Origin: Artemisia argyi
Lineage: Eukaryota > Streptophyta > Magnoliopsida > Asterales > Asteraceae
Direction of reading: 5' to 3'
Assembly (NCBI GenBank): GCA_030686995.1
Contig: CM060695.1
Coordinates: forward strand, 97,306,871 to 97,370,870
DNA: 64,000 bases
In this document: positions 1 through 12,656 of the stretch, one piece after another
Layout of the letters: every line of letters starts with the position of its first letter
Position numbering within the stretch: the first letter of the stretch is position 1
Notes under the pieces: generated by a model
Told to the model about the DNA's origin: nothing
Databases searched by the model: none
Seen by the model: only the letters and a program-made list of their open reading frames with translations
Made by a program: the position numbers and the translations under genes

Positions 1-2
1 AA

Positions 3-1931
3 ACAACAACTACTGTTGGAAGAGACGGTCCTCCAGTCATATCACCTACAACAACAGAACAAACCGGGTCCAACTCACAACAATCAGCTGGAGATTCCAT
101 ACCTTTATCAGTTCCACAACCCGCAGAGCATGACCCAGAACCATTCATTAACTCATTTGCAAATGCTCAACCTGTCCCCAACATTGCTGAGTCATCTACA
201 CGCAATTTGGGTCCTGCTCACTTGCGAGATACTTATCAACTTCATCCTTCGACACACAAATGGACTAGAGATCACCCCTTAGTTCAAATTATTGGCCATC
301 CAGATGCACCAATTATGACCAGACAACGCCTTCACACAGACGGAGAAACTTGCATTTATGCACTCACAGTTTGTGAAACCGTACCTAAAAACGTCAAGGA
401 AGCTATGAATTATGAAAATTGGATTGAGTCTATGCAAGAAGAATTCGAATCCTTTCAAAGATTAGAAGTCTGGGAAATGGTTGAAAAACCAGAAGGCATC
501 ATTGTCATTGGTTTAAAATGGATCTGGAAAAACAAACTGGATGCAGAAGGCACTGTCATACGCAACAAATCACGCTTGGTAGCAAAAGGATACTCTCAAG
601 AAGAAGGAATCGATTTTGAAGAATCATTTGCTCCAGTAGCTAGACTTGAAGCTGTACGGATATTCTTAGCATTTGCTGCTCATCGGAATATGATTGTTTA
701 CCAAATGGACGTGAAAACGGCTTTTCTGAACGGTCAACTCCGAGAAGTGGTTTATGTCAGTCAACCTGAAGGATTCGTTGATCCAGAACGTCCCAATCAT
801 GTCTACAAGCTTAAGAAGTCTCTCTACGGTCTCAAGCAAGCCCCCAGGGTGTGGTATGATAAGCTTTCTAAATTCCTATTGGCTAATGATTTTACTCTAG
901 GCTCGGTGGATCCAACACTGTTTACAAAAACATACGGGATGGACCTATTAATCGTTCAAATTTATGTCGATGACATTATTTTTGCTTCAACCAACAAAAA
1001 TTACTCAATGGATTTTGCAAAATTAATGACAGATAATTTCGAAATGTCCATGATGGGTGAACTTACGTTCTTTCTAGGACTACAAGTTCATCAATAACCC
1101 CGTGGAATTTTTCTAAATCAGGCCAAATATGCTCTTGAGATTTTAAAGAAACATGGAATGCAGAGTTGTGATACTATGAATACACCGATGGCCAATTCCA
1201 CTAAACTAGATGCTGATATACGTGGGACTCCAGTTGACCCTACCAAATACCAAAGTATTATTGGGTCCCTCATGTATCTCACATCTAGTAGACCTGATAT
1301 TGTATTTGCTGTCTTTATGTGTTCTCGCTATCAGTCTAATCCAACTGAAAAACACCTCAATGAGGCAAAAAGAATCCTTCGATACATAAAGGGAACCATC
1401 CACTTGGGGATCTGGTATCCGAAGGATTCTGGTTTTGAACTAATAGCTTTTTCAGACGCTGACCATGCAGGATGCTTAGACTCGTGAAAAAGTACATCAG
1501 GTGGCTTACAGTTTCTTGGAGATAAACTTGTGTCTTGGCAATCAAAGAAGCAGGACTGCACTTCACTGTCATCTACAGAATCTGAATACGTAGCTATGTC
1601 TGCTTGTTGTGCTCAAGTCATTTGGATGAGATCACAACTTAAAGACTATGTCTACCTATTCAATAAGATTTCGATCTACTGCGATTCAAAAAGTGCCATT
1701 GCAATCTCCTGTAACACAGTTCATCATTGCAAATCCAAACACATTGATCTCCGATATCATTTCATCAAAGAGCATGTCGAGAAGGGTACAGTTGAATTAT
1801 ATTTTATGGGTACTGAGTACCAATTGGCGGACTTACTTACAAAACCCTTAGCTCCATCAAGGTTTGCAAGTTTAGTTCACCAAATTGGTATGCGATGTTT
1901 GACACCAGTGGATCTGGAAAAGTTCTCTTAA
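3..1931 (+). pseudogene. Ty1/copia pol remnant (RT-RNase H), two premature stops
   Basis: This is the 3' part of a copia polyprotein, which copies element RNA into DNA in cytoplasmic particles. One frame is readable from base 3 to the TAA at 1929-1931, interrupted only by TAA at 1095-1097 and TGA at 1485-1487. Visible parts in order are the variable linker before RT (3-350), the RT core with the [10 protein letters not shown] motif and catalytic YVDD near 965-976, the [11 protein letters not shown] block, and RNase H with SDADHAGC, STESEYVA and CDSKSA motifs ending in the ADLLTKPL tail. Gag, protease and integrase lie upstream of the window. Catalytic residues persist, so only the two nonsense changes are visible lesions. 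Family assignment to copia is firm; the exact lineage is not. Confidence 0.93.
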
Positions 1932-2955
1932 AAGAGCTTGTTTCATTCTCACGGGGAACCGGTGTAATCTATCGACTTATCTCTTAGAGATGGTTGATAT
2001 TGAAGCAGGAGACCCCTCCCTAGTCTCCGCATAGGAAACCTAAGTGTGCACTTTTCGAGTCTAGAGCCATGAGATACATCAAAGATCTCTTAGGAACACT
2101 TAGTATTTCTGCAACTGGTGTTCTACATTAATGGACACCAGCTGTAAATTATCGAGTCCTTCGCAGATCTTAGCAATCTGCTGAGAACGTTTATGAGAGA
2201 ATTTACTTAAGTATTTCTCAATGATTGAACGGAAATCCTGCCAGGGTCAACATTAAACAGCCCTGACAGCAGGTCACTTCGGTAACTCCTTGTGGGTTAC
2301 GCTTAGTGTTTGCGGTGGTTTCTTAGCGGTCTACAGTCATGGAGTGATCCCCAGCGACTCACCCAGTCATTGAGCTACTTAGTAGGTCTCGTAAGCTCCT
2401 TCGGGAGTATCTGACATGGGAACGGCCTTGATAAGGGTTAGAAGGAGTCTTCACAATATGCTGTTGATGATCTCTAATTCCTTATCTGTAAGTACCGGAT
2501 GTTTTATTGCTAACTGTTTACCCGCAGGTACACATCATCTCCATGGCGACGGATTCCACGTGCTCATACATGCATCTTGAAGTCATCAAAAGCTCCCTCA
2601 AAGATCAACGCAACACAAAGTTTAAAGAAAGATTCTACGCCAAAAAGAAGAATCTACAAAGTATAAAGACTAAAGATCTAAAGTGTAAGAAAGGGAACTA
2701 TGTACATGTATAAGCCATAATTCAAAGATGTATGAGCATGTTGGAATGGCGGACTACCACCACAGACGCGGAAGTGACGAAAGGCAGACAACTTCATAAC
2801 TTGATCACTATCACAACAACAATGAACAAAGCACAAAGAACGATGAATGATTATTATCTCATGATTATTGAAAGACGTCTAAAGCTATGAAAGTCAAAGA
2901 TGAAGAAATGACAAAGACGTCAAGCAACCGTGATGACTGATCCTTAGGGGGAGAT
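1932..2955 (+). other. 3' untranslated region of the copia remnant, with polypurine tract
   Basis: About 1 kb between the pol stop and the 3' LTR. No convincing protein is seen; a 68-codon ORF at 2507-2713 has no recognisable feature. A purine tract, AGGGGGAGA at 2946-2954, sits directly before the LTR, the expected place for plus-strand priming. Confidence 0.7.
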
Positions 2956-3300
2956 TTTTGGGATCAAAGTTTTACTATTTTATCAAGTCTCGGTCATTTG
3001 TAATAATAGGTTGCTTAAGTTATTATTTACTTTCATTTATGTTATGTTACATGTTTACTAGACTTAAGGTATTTTGGTCCATGGGCTTATGAGCCCACAC
3101 GAAATGTAAGTGGAAGGAGAGGGAGTGTTGCCCTAGCTCCTTCCCTATAAATAGAAGCCTTAGGTCTCATGTAAAACTTGGTTGTTTATTTGATATCTTA
3201 AGGAAACTCTTGCTCTCATTTTTCTCTCATTCAAATATTCACCCAAATCCTTATATCTATCTCATTCTTGTTTGTGTGAAATCAATATGGTGACCTAACA
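2956..3300 (+). repeat. 3' LTR of the copia remnant
   Basis: About 345 bp directly after a polypurine tract, ending in CTAACA. A TATA-like CCTATAAATAG lies near 3143-3153. The start reads TTTTGGG where the inverse of the end (TGTTAGG) predicts TGTTGGG, so position 2 appears mutated. The 5' LTR is outside the window. At 3301 the sequence switches at once to gypsy gag coding sequence (YYECLATG), so this element was inserted inside that gag gene. Confidence 0.75.
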
Positions 3301-3301
3301 T

Positions 3302-5940
3302 TTATACTACGAGTGTTTGGCAACCGGTGCCTTTTCTCATGAGAATGTGTACGCTGCAAACACGGGTGGTAACAATTACCTTCCTCAAGGAGATCAAAAT
3401 CTTCTCAGCTACCGTTCCACCAATTATCTTGGACCACCTGGTTTCGATCAACCGAATCAAGTCAATCAAGTGAATCAAAATCATAATGTTCAAAATCATA
3501 ATAATCAAGGAAATCAAAATCAGAGTCGAGTTAACAATGATTTTCAGAATCAAAATCAAGGATCCAATCAAAATCGGGGTTTTCAAGGAAATTACAATCA
3601 AGGCCCGTATCAAGGGAATTTTCAAAACCAAGGAAATTATGGAAATCCTAGAAATTTTCAAAATACTAATCATGGGAATTTTGATCATGGAAATCAGAAT
3701 CATGGAAATTTTCAGAATCAAAATCCTGGTTTTAATCAAAACAACCGAGAGCAAAATTCTAATCAAAATCAAAATGTGGTTCAAAATCCGTCGCCCTCGG
3801 ATGAGCTTTTTAAGTAGCTTATGAAAAGTCAAGAGGAAATGAATAGAATGTTGATTAATTAAATGACTGAAATGCACAAGCGTTTAAATGATCGACCCTT
3901 GGGTTCGGTACTACTTCTCTTCCAAGCAATACGATCGCTAACCTGAGGGGCGAGATCAAGGCGATCACGACTCGCAGTGGTGTTTCATATGATGGACCCA
4001 CGGCTCCGACTACCTCTTCTTCTCCTCCTCCTAAGGTAGTGGACCGTGAAACCGAGGGGACAAAGGACCCGGTACCTCCTACTAATAACGGAGAGACTGA
4101 AAACATCCAACCTCTGGTTGTCCAAACGTCTAAAGAAAAAGAAAAAGTTGTTTCTGAAAATGGAGTTAAATATAAATCAAAACTTTCATATCCTTCGAGG
4201 TTTAATGATGAAGAGATCCGCGAGAAATCTAAGAGACAAATGGAGAAGTTTCTTGATATTTTTCAAAAATTACACTTCGACATAAGTTTCATGGATGCTC
4301 TTGTTTATATGCCAAAGTTTGCCTCAACGTTCAAGAATTTTATTAGCAATAAAGAAAAATTGCTTGAGTTAGCTGAAACCCTGATTAATGCTCAATGCTC
4401 AGCTATTCTTCTCAAAAAGCTTCCCGAGAAGCTTGGAGATTCGGGAAAGTTTCTCATTCCTTGTTCTTTAAAAGATCAAGAGGTTTGCAATGCCCTGGCC
4501 GATTCAGGTGCAATCATTAACCTTATGTCATTGTCAATCTATGAACAACTTGGAATGGGAGAACTTAAACCGACTCGTATGACTCTAGAGCTTGCTAATC
4601 GTTCAATTACTCACCCGGTCACAATTGCTGAAGATGTATTTGTTCGAGTAAATTCATGTACTTTCCCAGCCGACTTTGTTGTTGTTGATTATGAGGCCGA
4701 TCCGAGAGTTCATCTGATCCTAAGGAGACCATTTTTGCGAACCGCAAAAGCCCTAGTTGACCATTTTGAGGATACTCTGACTTTGAGACATGACGATGAT
4801 ATAATGATTTTTCATGCCGATGCTTCAAAATATAAGAAATATATCATTAAGAGCATAAATGCTACTGATTACTCCTTCGATGATGATTTTTTAAAACCAA
4901 TCGTCTCCGACTCATCTCCATCTTTTCCTCCGTTTGAGGAATATGACTCCTTTTAGGAAGAGGTCGATGAATTTCTTGTTGTTGATACGATTCCTTTATC
5001 AAAGATTGATGATTCTTATTTTGATTCGGAGGGAGATATTCTTTTTCTTGAAAGTTTGTTAAATGATGAACCGTCAATCCCTCCGGATAAAGTTAACAAG
5101 GAAATTGAGCTAACGGTTGAAGATCCTCTAGATCCCGAGCTCGAGGAGTTTTTACCCGACTATGAGTGTTTTTCATTTGATACGACTAAGGAGATTAGTG
5201 ACATTCCCACTTTTCATCCTGATCATTCTTATCCGGTTTATGAAGCTTTTCACTTTGATATCGATCATACGGAAGAGACGAGTAGTGGCAGTACCACTTC
5301 TCTCGCTTATATCTCTCTTCCGGAGTATGATTCGTTTTGTTTTGATAAGATTGATCCTGAGAAGTTCTCCGGTGAACTTTCTCATTTCATATCTCATTCA
5401 GAGTATGATCATTTCTGTTTTGATCTCGAAAATGATCATGACCCGGGTGGCATTCTTAAAAATGAGAGTTTGCATGAAAAATTTATCCCATCCCTCCCAC
5501 CCGGGAAACTCTTTTAAATGAACTTTAATGATGAGATTCATAATTCCACAATTATGAAGTCTCCTTTTTATGATGATGAATTGTTCATGATTGTTATCAT
5601 GACATTCTTTCCATTTATCACATTTGATGTGATTTCTCTTCTCTGTCACTCCATCGGGAGTGAGGACACTATTTTTGACCCTTATATCGTTCCTAATAGT
5701 TTTCATTATTAGAATACCAGCGGTTATCTCATTGGGGTGGAGATTTCTCATAATTTATATGTTTATCCAAATATATTGAATGAAAGCCCGATGGAGATTA
5801 TCTTTTCCACATACTTTCCCCTAGAACAACTTAATTCGGGGATCGAGTCAAGCTCATGTGACTCGGTGAACAAAAACAAGCGCTTCGTGGGAGGCACCCC
5901 ATGCTTATCCATTTCATCTTCTTTGTTTCTATTTTCTTAA
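3302..5940 (+). pseudogene. gypsy gag-protease pseudogene with acidic extension, broken
   Basis: Gag residues from 3302 include the YYEC end of a gag finger, then an Asn/Gln/Gly-rich stretch (3380-3800) of degenerate NQ repeats. Stops and a frame change lie between 3815 and 4039. From 4039 one frame runs to 5517, broken only by TAG at 4954-4956; it continues after stops at 5515-5517 and 5710-5712 to 5940. The retropepsin-like region has ALADSGAIINLM (active-site DSG) near 4492 and later ILRRPFL near 4720, where the family normally has ILGRPFL, so a Gly needed for the fold is replaced by Arg. After that comes an acidic, repetitive extension of the kind seen in Asteraceae Athila proteins. No polymerase domain follows. 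Confidence 0.75.
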
Positions 5941-7882
5941 TAACATGACGTGAGGGGGGCAACCCTTTCCAAATTTGTGTTTTCGTAGTTGTTTGTGAAT
6001 GCCTAGGAATTTCCCCGAAGATTGAGGACTCTCGTGCTCGTGTTTTTTCCGTATCTCCACTCGAGTCTCATTCTTCGGTGCTCTTTCGAAAATTCAACAT
6101 ATCCAAAATCTTATCGACTAATGTTTATCTCTTGGCATACTTAATAAACGGCCTTAGATTTTATGTAGGATTACCTTTACCCGTAAAAAAATTCAGGACA
6201 ATGTTCCATTCTAGTCCGGGGGAGGTGAATCTTCGATTCAATTTGACCTTGCATTTTTCACCATGTCGTGTACTCTCGCAACTCCGTTTTTCCTAAAAAA
6301 TGCAAAAAAATTGAAAATTTTGAAGAAAAATGAATGAAAATGTCATGAAAAAGCACAAAAATGAGAAAAGTTGTGCAAAAATATAAATTGTGAATAAGTG
6401 TTTTGACATCTTGTTGACTTTCCAGCTGGCGAGAATAGGAATAAATATTTTGACTTGACCGGGCGTGTTGAGCCCTAGCTTGTCTCCCTTAACCAATGAT
6501 AATCACATAAGCTTGTGCTAGTCTTGTACACCAAGAGCTATAAAATGCGAATTCTTTCTTAAGAGTCTGCAAGTTCCCGTACTTGACTTTATACATGCAC
6601 AGCTTAAAAACTTTCGCTAGTCTTTTACATAAGGAGCTATAAAACGCGAATTCTTCATCTAGAATTTGCAAGTTTCCGTATCTGACTTTATATATGCGTG
6701 GCTGATTATCGGCTAAGCATTCACTGGTTTCATTACTTGAGATCTTAAATTGCGAAGAGCGAGAAATGATAGAGTTTACTTAGAAGTTTGATGCTAAACG
6801 TGGAGTAGTTGGTTCTCTTTAGAGCTCATGGAAGGTACTTGTGACTTTTTGCTCCCAAAAAATTGTTTCACCCATAATAAATAGATGTTCTAGGTTAATT
6901 AGTGGTATTTAGGTTTGGGCAATATTTAGTTTCTTATTTTCTTAAAAGAATCTTTGCTTTAGAAGTTGGGTACATATCAAGGACACATCAAAAGCTAAAA
7001 TGAACAGTCAAAAGTAAAAAGTTGATATGTATGTGGTTTTGAAGCTACCCGATAAGCTTCCATTGTTATTATTGAAAGAAAGAAAAAAAAATGAAAAAAT
7101 GAAGAAAAAAAAGATAAAATGATGAAAGTGAAAAATGAAAAAAGTGAAAGTTTGTATCGAATAAGAGCTTAAGTGTTATAAAAGTTGTTGGCGCGTGAGG
7201 TGCATGTGGATAATTCTGAATTAGTCACATGAGGTGCACGTGTAGTTTTCCACAACTTATATATGAGATTGTATGTACCCAAATCCTTGATGTGGACCGA
7301 ATTTCTAAAGCAGTGGTTCTTGAGAGAAAATGAAAAACTACTTAGCGTTTAAACTTGGTATCTCTATCGGACAAAAAGTTATTGAAACGAGAAAATATGA
7401 AGAAATTCATTTCTCAACAAAATTAAAAAAGTCTAGATACATGAAGAAAATGGGAGTAAGAAGTTTTCACAAGTAACTTTTATGAGTAGTGTTAGCATCT
7501 AACTTGTAGATAAGCTGTGATCTCGATTTTATGCTTAGTTTGGGGGCTTGTGAAAAATCAAGGATGACGATTTTTATCCGTATGGTCATTTCTCCATGAG
7601 AAGTGTTTCTACTCGTAGACCCTAAAAATTATCAAAAGATAATGAAAGTCAAGCAAATCGTCACATATATAAAAATGAAAAAGTACAAAAATAGTAGTGA
7701 TAGTTGATATTTATGAAAATCGGAAAACGGAGTGTTTTTTTGGAAATAAATGATTTCGAAATCTCTTTCGAACATCCTTGCTACTTTTCAAGTAAAAAGA
7801 GGTTTTTGAAATTATTTATATCTTAAGCGTGAGGTGATGACATTGCGTGAGGGCACGACAATACCTTCGTCTGTGGGAGTTT
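5941..7882 (+). other. noncoding 3' internal region of the gypsy remnant
   Basis: AT-rich DNA with no supported coding sequence. A local near-repeat concerning 'agctataaaa-gcgaattctt' occurs at 6536-6560 and 6630-6655. A phrase common upstream of gypsy 3' LTRs (tagtttgggggcttgtg) is at 7538-7554. The last bases, CTGTGGGAG at 7871-7879, are a weak polypurine candidate before the LTR. Confidence 0.55.
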
Positions 7883-10800
7883 TGATGTGTGCTTATTCAC
7901 ACATCCTTTTTAGACAAAAAAACAGACCAAAAATACCAAATACTAACCAAATATGCCAAGAAAATGTGTATTTTTGTATTTGTTTAAGTGCGGTTACGGA
8001 TATGTGAAAAATGGACAAAAACAAAGCAAAACCGACAAAAACGAGCACGAGAATGGAAAAAGGTCAAAAGCCAGAGCCGGGGAAGCATAATGATCAAAGA
8101 AAGCTCAAAAGGTCAAAGAAAGACCTTGGAAATTCATAAAGTTACAAGAAAGGTCCCTAGGCAAAATTTAGAGAAATTGACAATTCTAGTCCCTCAGCTT
8201 TCAGATAATTACAAAAATGGTCCCTTGAAGAAATAATTAAAGAAAAGTCAACATTGGTCCTCCATAAATCAGAGATTGACAATAAAGGCCCTTGGAATAA
8301 ATTTTGAAGAAAGTCAGATTTGGTCCCTGAAGTTTGCAGATTTACAATATTGGTCCTTGTTAAATTCAATCCTAATCCTAAAACCAAACAAACCAAACGA
8401 ATACTACTCTTATTAAACCCAAAATAAGTCAAGCCCAAAACACCTCCAAAGCCCAATCCACCCCTACTACCCATACCCGATCCACTAATACTTTACCCAA
8501 GTCAACCCTCCCTTTTGCCCGGTCAAACCCAATGCATTTAATCCTATTTGAGTTACCCGCCCCCCAATTCACCCGTAAACCTAGAAATTACTATTTACTA
8601 TAAACCCTAGAAAATTACCACGTCCCATTTAACCACAATTAAGGGTAATTAAGTCACTTCGTACTTGATTCTAGAAGCAACCTGACATGGCAGGTCTGCC
8701 ATGTCAGCAATTCGCGTGGGAGTGAGTGCAAATGATTGGGTAATCATTTAATCCTAGGGCTAAGATTGAATGGAAGTATCTCGAATATGATCCAAGGGTA
8801 TAGGAGAGCTCAAAAGAAACACAAGGTGGTGTGGATTGCCAGCATGGACTATGAGGACCTCTCTTTGAGCTCGGCTATATAATTCCCTCTCCTCATCACT
8901 CAGAAGTGTGTAGTTTTTTATATTGTTATGCTGTTGAAATTTTATTGTAATCCTTTTTAACTATTGTACCCAGTTTTTTTATTAATGAAATAGCAGTTTT
9001 ACTTTAATTTGAGTTTTTCCTTTTTGTTCTTAATTCATTAATAGTTACTGTTTTAATTTGCTTATTGTTTAATTAGCTTATATTAATCAATATTAGTTTG
9101 ATAGAACTTTACTTTCATTGCTGATTCACCTTATATTAAAGGAAAAAAAAATCAGAAAATCCTTTTAAAAAACCAAAAATATGTTTTCATTAATCAAATT
9201 CCAGCTTTAATAAGCTGATTTCATATTAGTTAGAACTCATATTAGCTTATCTAGCTTCTGTGACTGTTTTAGTAGCATAGTTCAATCAAAATCTCAAATA
9301 AGTTCATACAGCCAACAAAAGTCAAACTGCTTATCAAAATAAGCGGTGATTGACTCAGAAGAAACAGTAGCTGATTTAAAGCCTATTATAAAGATAGTCT
9401 TATGACAAATGTTGCCTCTGTTCAGCTGAGGCTTGTCAAATTGAGTTCCATTTTACCTATTATAGCTTAAAGCTTGCATAAGTAGTTCATCAGAATTATA
9501 GATCTTAGTTAATTGTTTGTTTCTTGTTTATTTCTACTAAAATTAGATTTAAATAGCTTATAGTAGTAGACTACATCATTATAGATTAATTTTCATTATA
9601 TCACTTGCTTGTCTGTTTCATATCTGTCCTTATATTGCATATTGCGAATGAATGATTGCTTGTGTTTGTGTTCTTTGTTTCTGGTTCATATCTGCTTGTT
9701 TGATCATTATTAGGACTTAGATTGTAGTTTGGATTGCTTTTGAATTCATTTTCTTAGTCATTTGATCAAATCAATAGGTATAAGGGGTGTTTGGATCAGG
9801 CCTTAATCCAATATTGTGAGTGTTTTCTTGTTCACTTCTCTATTTAAATAGTCTACTCTAGGTTAGTTTATATCAGTAAAAGCATAAAAAGGTAGGTTCA
9901 TTAGTAATAAAGTCAAAATCAATTTGGAACTCTCATCTTGTGAGATTTGTAAGATCTGTGCATCCATAATCTTGTGCATTGCTAGATATAGTGTACATCT
10001 AGGTTAATTCAGTCATAAACTAGTCAAACATTGCATTTAGGAATAAATTGAAGCAGTAGAAATTCATAAAAGTCAAAGTGAGTGAGCAATCTAAAAGTCA
10101 ATTGCTGCAAGTTTCTTGTCCAAGGCATACATGATCTAGGGCAAAATTGGGGTTCAATTAGGTATTAGAAATTATGGATTTTGCCATTTTTAGATAGCCT
10201 GTAGTACTAGGTTTTAAATTCTGCCCTTAGGTTGCACTGATTAGCTTATTAGGAGACTTAAATATAAGCTGCAAGTAGGGCTTTTGAGCTATAAATTTCT
10301 GTTTTAAGTACAAACTGCTTAAGTGTCTTTTTGCCTAACCTGAGTGCTTATTTCATCATAATAAGTTGTTTGGTGCTTATCTGAGTTGTTGGGACTGATT
10401 GTGTAACTTTTGTGCTTATTGGTCAACGTCTGCTTATCATATAGTGCTTATTGGAACTGCTTATATATCCATTTTCTTAACCTAAGTACTTAACTGGTCA
10501 CTTCAAGTTATTTTGAGCATAAATAAGTGGTTTGAACCTTCTGTGAGCTTTTGGTATCATTTTGTACTTAACAGCTTATAAATAAGTCTTTATCAAACTG
10601 CTTATTTGGCCATTCAGCTTATTAGGGTTTAGTTGTTAGTCCAATTTATTTTTCCTAAACTTTAAACATTATTTTAGATTTTCCATAATTTTTTCAGATT
10701 TTTCCTACTTCATTTAGTACTTTTCTTATTTAATTTTAGTTTTTAATCATTTTAAATTCAGAAAAATTAAATAAAAATCCAAAAAAATTAGTTTTCTGTT

Positions 10801-12440
10801 TCAAAAATAGTTTGTTAATACAAATATCGTCTAAAAACGTTATTTATATTTTACGATCTTTGCTAAGTTTTGTTAACGATAAAGTATAAACTTTAGTTTT
10901 CAAGTAAAACATGATTAAGGTTTAAGTCTTGCATAATTAGACTTTTTGCTAAATTTACATTTTATATAAAACACAACATTTTTTATATTTCTTAAAATAG
11001 AAAAACATTACATTTACATATTTCTTAATATAGTAAATGTTAACATCACATCATGCATTTATGGTAAGTTTGTGTGTTTGACTTCCCATAAGCTCTTACA
11101 CATTTTTGGAAGCATTCTATTTTGATTCAATGTGTGTTTGACTAACTTGATGTGACCTTGGTTGGTTTGGTTACTTTATTGCAAGACTCTTCTGTTAGTC
11201 CTGGCCGAACCTTAGGGTTACACGGGCGGAACCAATTCTAGGGTTCCGCCGGATCCGCCAGGCTGCTATTTGGTTTTGCTATAAATACCAAACCACTTGC
11301 TAGTTTTTCTTTTGATCACTTCTCATTACATTTACACATACACATTCATATCATTCATCTAACCCTTTAACATTTCGTTTTTGTGTGAAGATTCTTTTGT
11401 AGCAAAGAAGTTCACAAGTACATATAAAGTTACAAGTATTCAACACAACGTTTCAAGACTTGTTAGCTTAGCATCGTGTAGACTTTGTATAGTTTACACT
11501 TCATTTGATTGTGTGTTTTCAGTTGTGATCGGTTAGTATTTTAGGCCTTAAAATACATAGTGTGACGGGAGTTGTTGTACCCTTGTAAAATGACTAACGG
11601 GAGTGGTTGTACCCTTGTGAAAGAACTCGACATCTAGCTTAGTGTCGGTAAACGTGTATAAGCGACGTGTAAGGTTTTCTCCGCCGGTGAAAGGAGCTTG
11701 TTGACTAGTGAAAGAAACTCTCGAGTTGGATACTCGGGGCGTGGACATAGGGCAAGGAAAAAGTGTCTTTGTAGCCGAACCACGATAAATACTCGTGTTG
11801 TGGTTTGATCGTTTCTTTCTTTATACTTGCATATTATATATTGTCTTTGAGTTTATATTTTTGATTAAACAGAAAGTTTCAAAAGATAGTTAAACGAAAA
11901 ACCGGTAAGACTATTCAACCCCCCTTCTAGTTTCCGACATAGTTTTTAGTTATTTTAGATTTTTCAAAATTAAATTTGTATTTTCTCACTTAATTTCCCT
12001 TTTATTTGCATTTTTATTACTTTTTAATTAGTAAAAATAATTTTTAATTAATAATAATTAAATAAAAAGTAAAAAAAAAAAAAAAATCTTTTTCCCAAAA
12101 ATTTCTTTTATCATTTTTAGCTTAGGAAAATTATTTTCATACCAGTAGGATTAGCCTAGCTTTAAATTCACTTTTTACTTCACGCGTTTACGTTTAATTT
12201 TCGTTTAAGCTCACGTTTTTAATTCTACGTTACGTTTTAGGTTTGGTAATTTGATTTTCTTGCTTAATTGGTTAATTGTGCTTTATTTTCATATTCATTA
12301 GTTTAATTCTCACTGAAATAACTTTTTCTCACTTTCACGACACTTTTCACGTATTGGAAATTTCAAATTCCATTCACACCTTCACACGGACTACGACCTC
12401 GGGTTATCCTTATTTCTTGCGGACTCCTTGGAGAAAACTA
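7883..12440 (+). repeat. gypsy 3' LTR, long, interrupted by a solo copia LTR
   Basis: The start TGATGTGTGCTTATTCACAC is shared with a second LTR at 16737 (there TGGTGTATGCTTATTCATAC). Homology continues for about 1 kb through runs of 'ggtccctnn' and 'gagcacgagaatg' to a TATA-like GGCTATATAATTCC near 8873. Downstream AT-rich U5-like sequence continues to about 12440, with the solo LTR at 10813-11939 inside it. The 3' boundary is uncertain, and the sequence after about 9000 could partly be unrelated DNA. Confidence 0.55.
10813..11939 (+). mobile_element. solo copia LTR (1127 bp) with 5-bp TSD
   Basis: The segment begins TGTTAATAC and ends TTCCGACA, flanked by perfect TAGTT repeats at 10808-10812 and 11940-11944. 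It has a promoter-like GCTATAAATACC near 11277. Near its 3' end is the pyrimidine block CAACCCCCCTTCTAG, typical of SIRE/Maximus-type copia LTRs (recall). No internal element sequence adjoins it, so it is a solo LTR left by LTR-LTR recombination. Two near-repeats of 'gggagtNgttgtaccctt' lie at 11566-11612. The small ORFs here are not credible. Confidence 0.78.
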
Positions 12441-12656
12441 TACTATATACTATATTTGAGCAATCAGTTACCTTTGTAATGGATTGCTTTGATGCAGATG
12501 ATTTGGTTGAAGACAGAGGAGGGCAAATACATTTTTTTTTATAAAAAGTTACATGTTGCAGATGATAATCGATTTATCACGTAAGTTTTATTTTGCTATA
12601 ATTGGGTTTTGAGGTTTTATTTTTCCTTTTGATTTCATACCGGTTAATATATGCAG

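Larger units (their letters stand above)
3301..12440 (+). mobile_element. Athila-like Ty3/gypsy remnant: gag-protease, 3' region and 3' LTR, no RT or integrase
   Basis: Starting at the gag zinc-finger region, interrupted by the copia insertion at 3300, the segment runs through gag and protease, an acidic extension, about 1.9 kb of AT-rich 3' sequence and a long LTR that is itself split by a solo copia LTR. No RT, RNase H or integrase motif is seen in any frame before the LTR. The motif order and wording resemble Athila/Tat gypsy elements of Asteraceae (recall). The right end is approximate: a segment near 12390-12440 resembles the 3' end of gypsy LTRs. Confidence 0.7.

Noticed and set aside
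3302..3877. 191-codon minus-strand ORF rich in Ile/Leu
   Set aside because: It is the antisense of the Asn/Gln-rich gag stretch; AAT/CAA repeats read backwards give ATT/TTG. No independent support.
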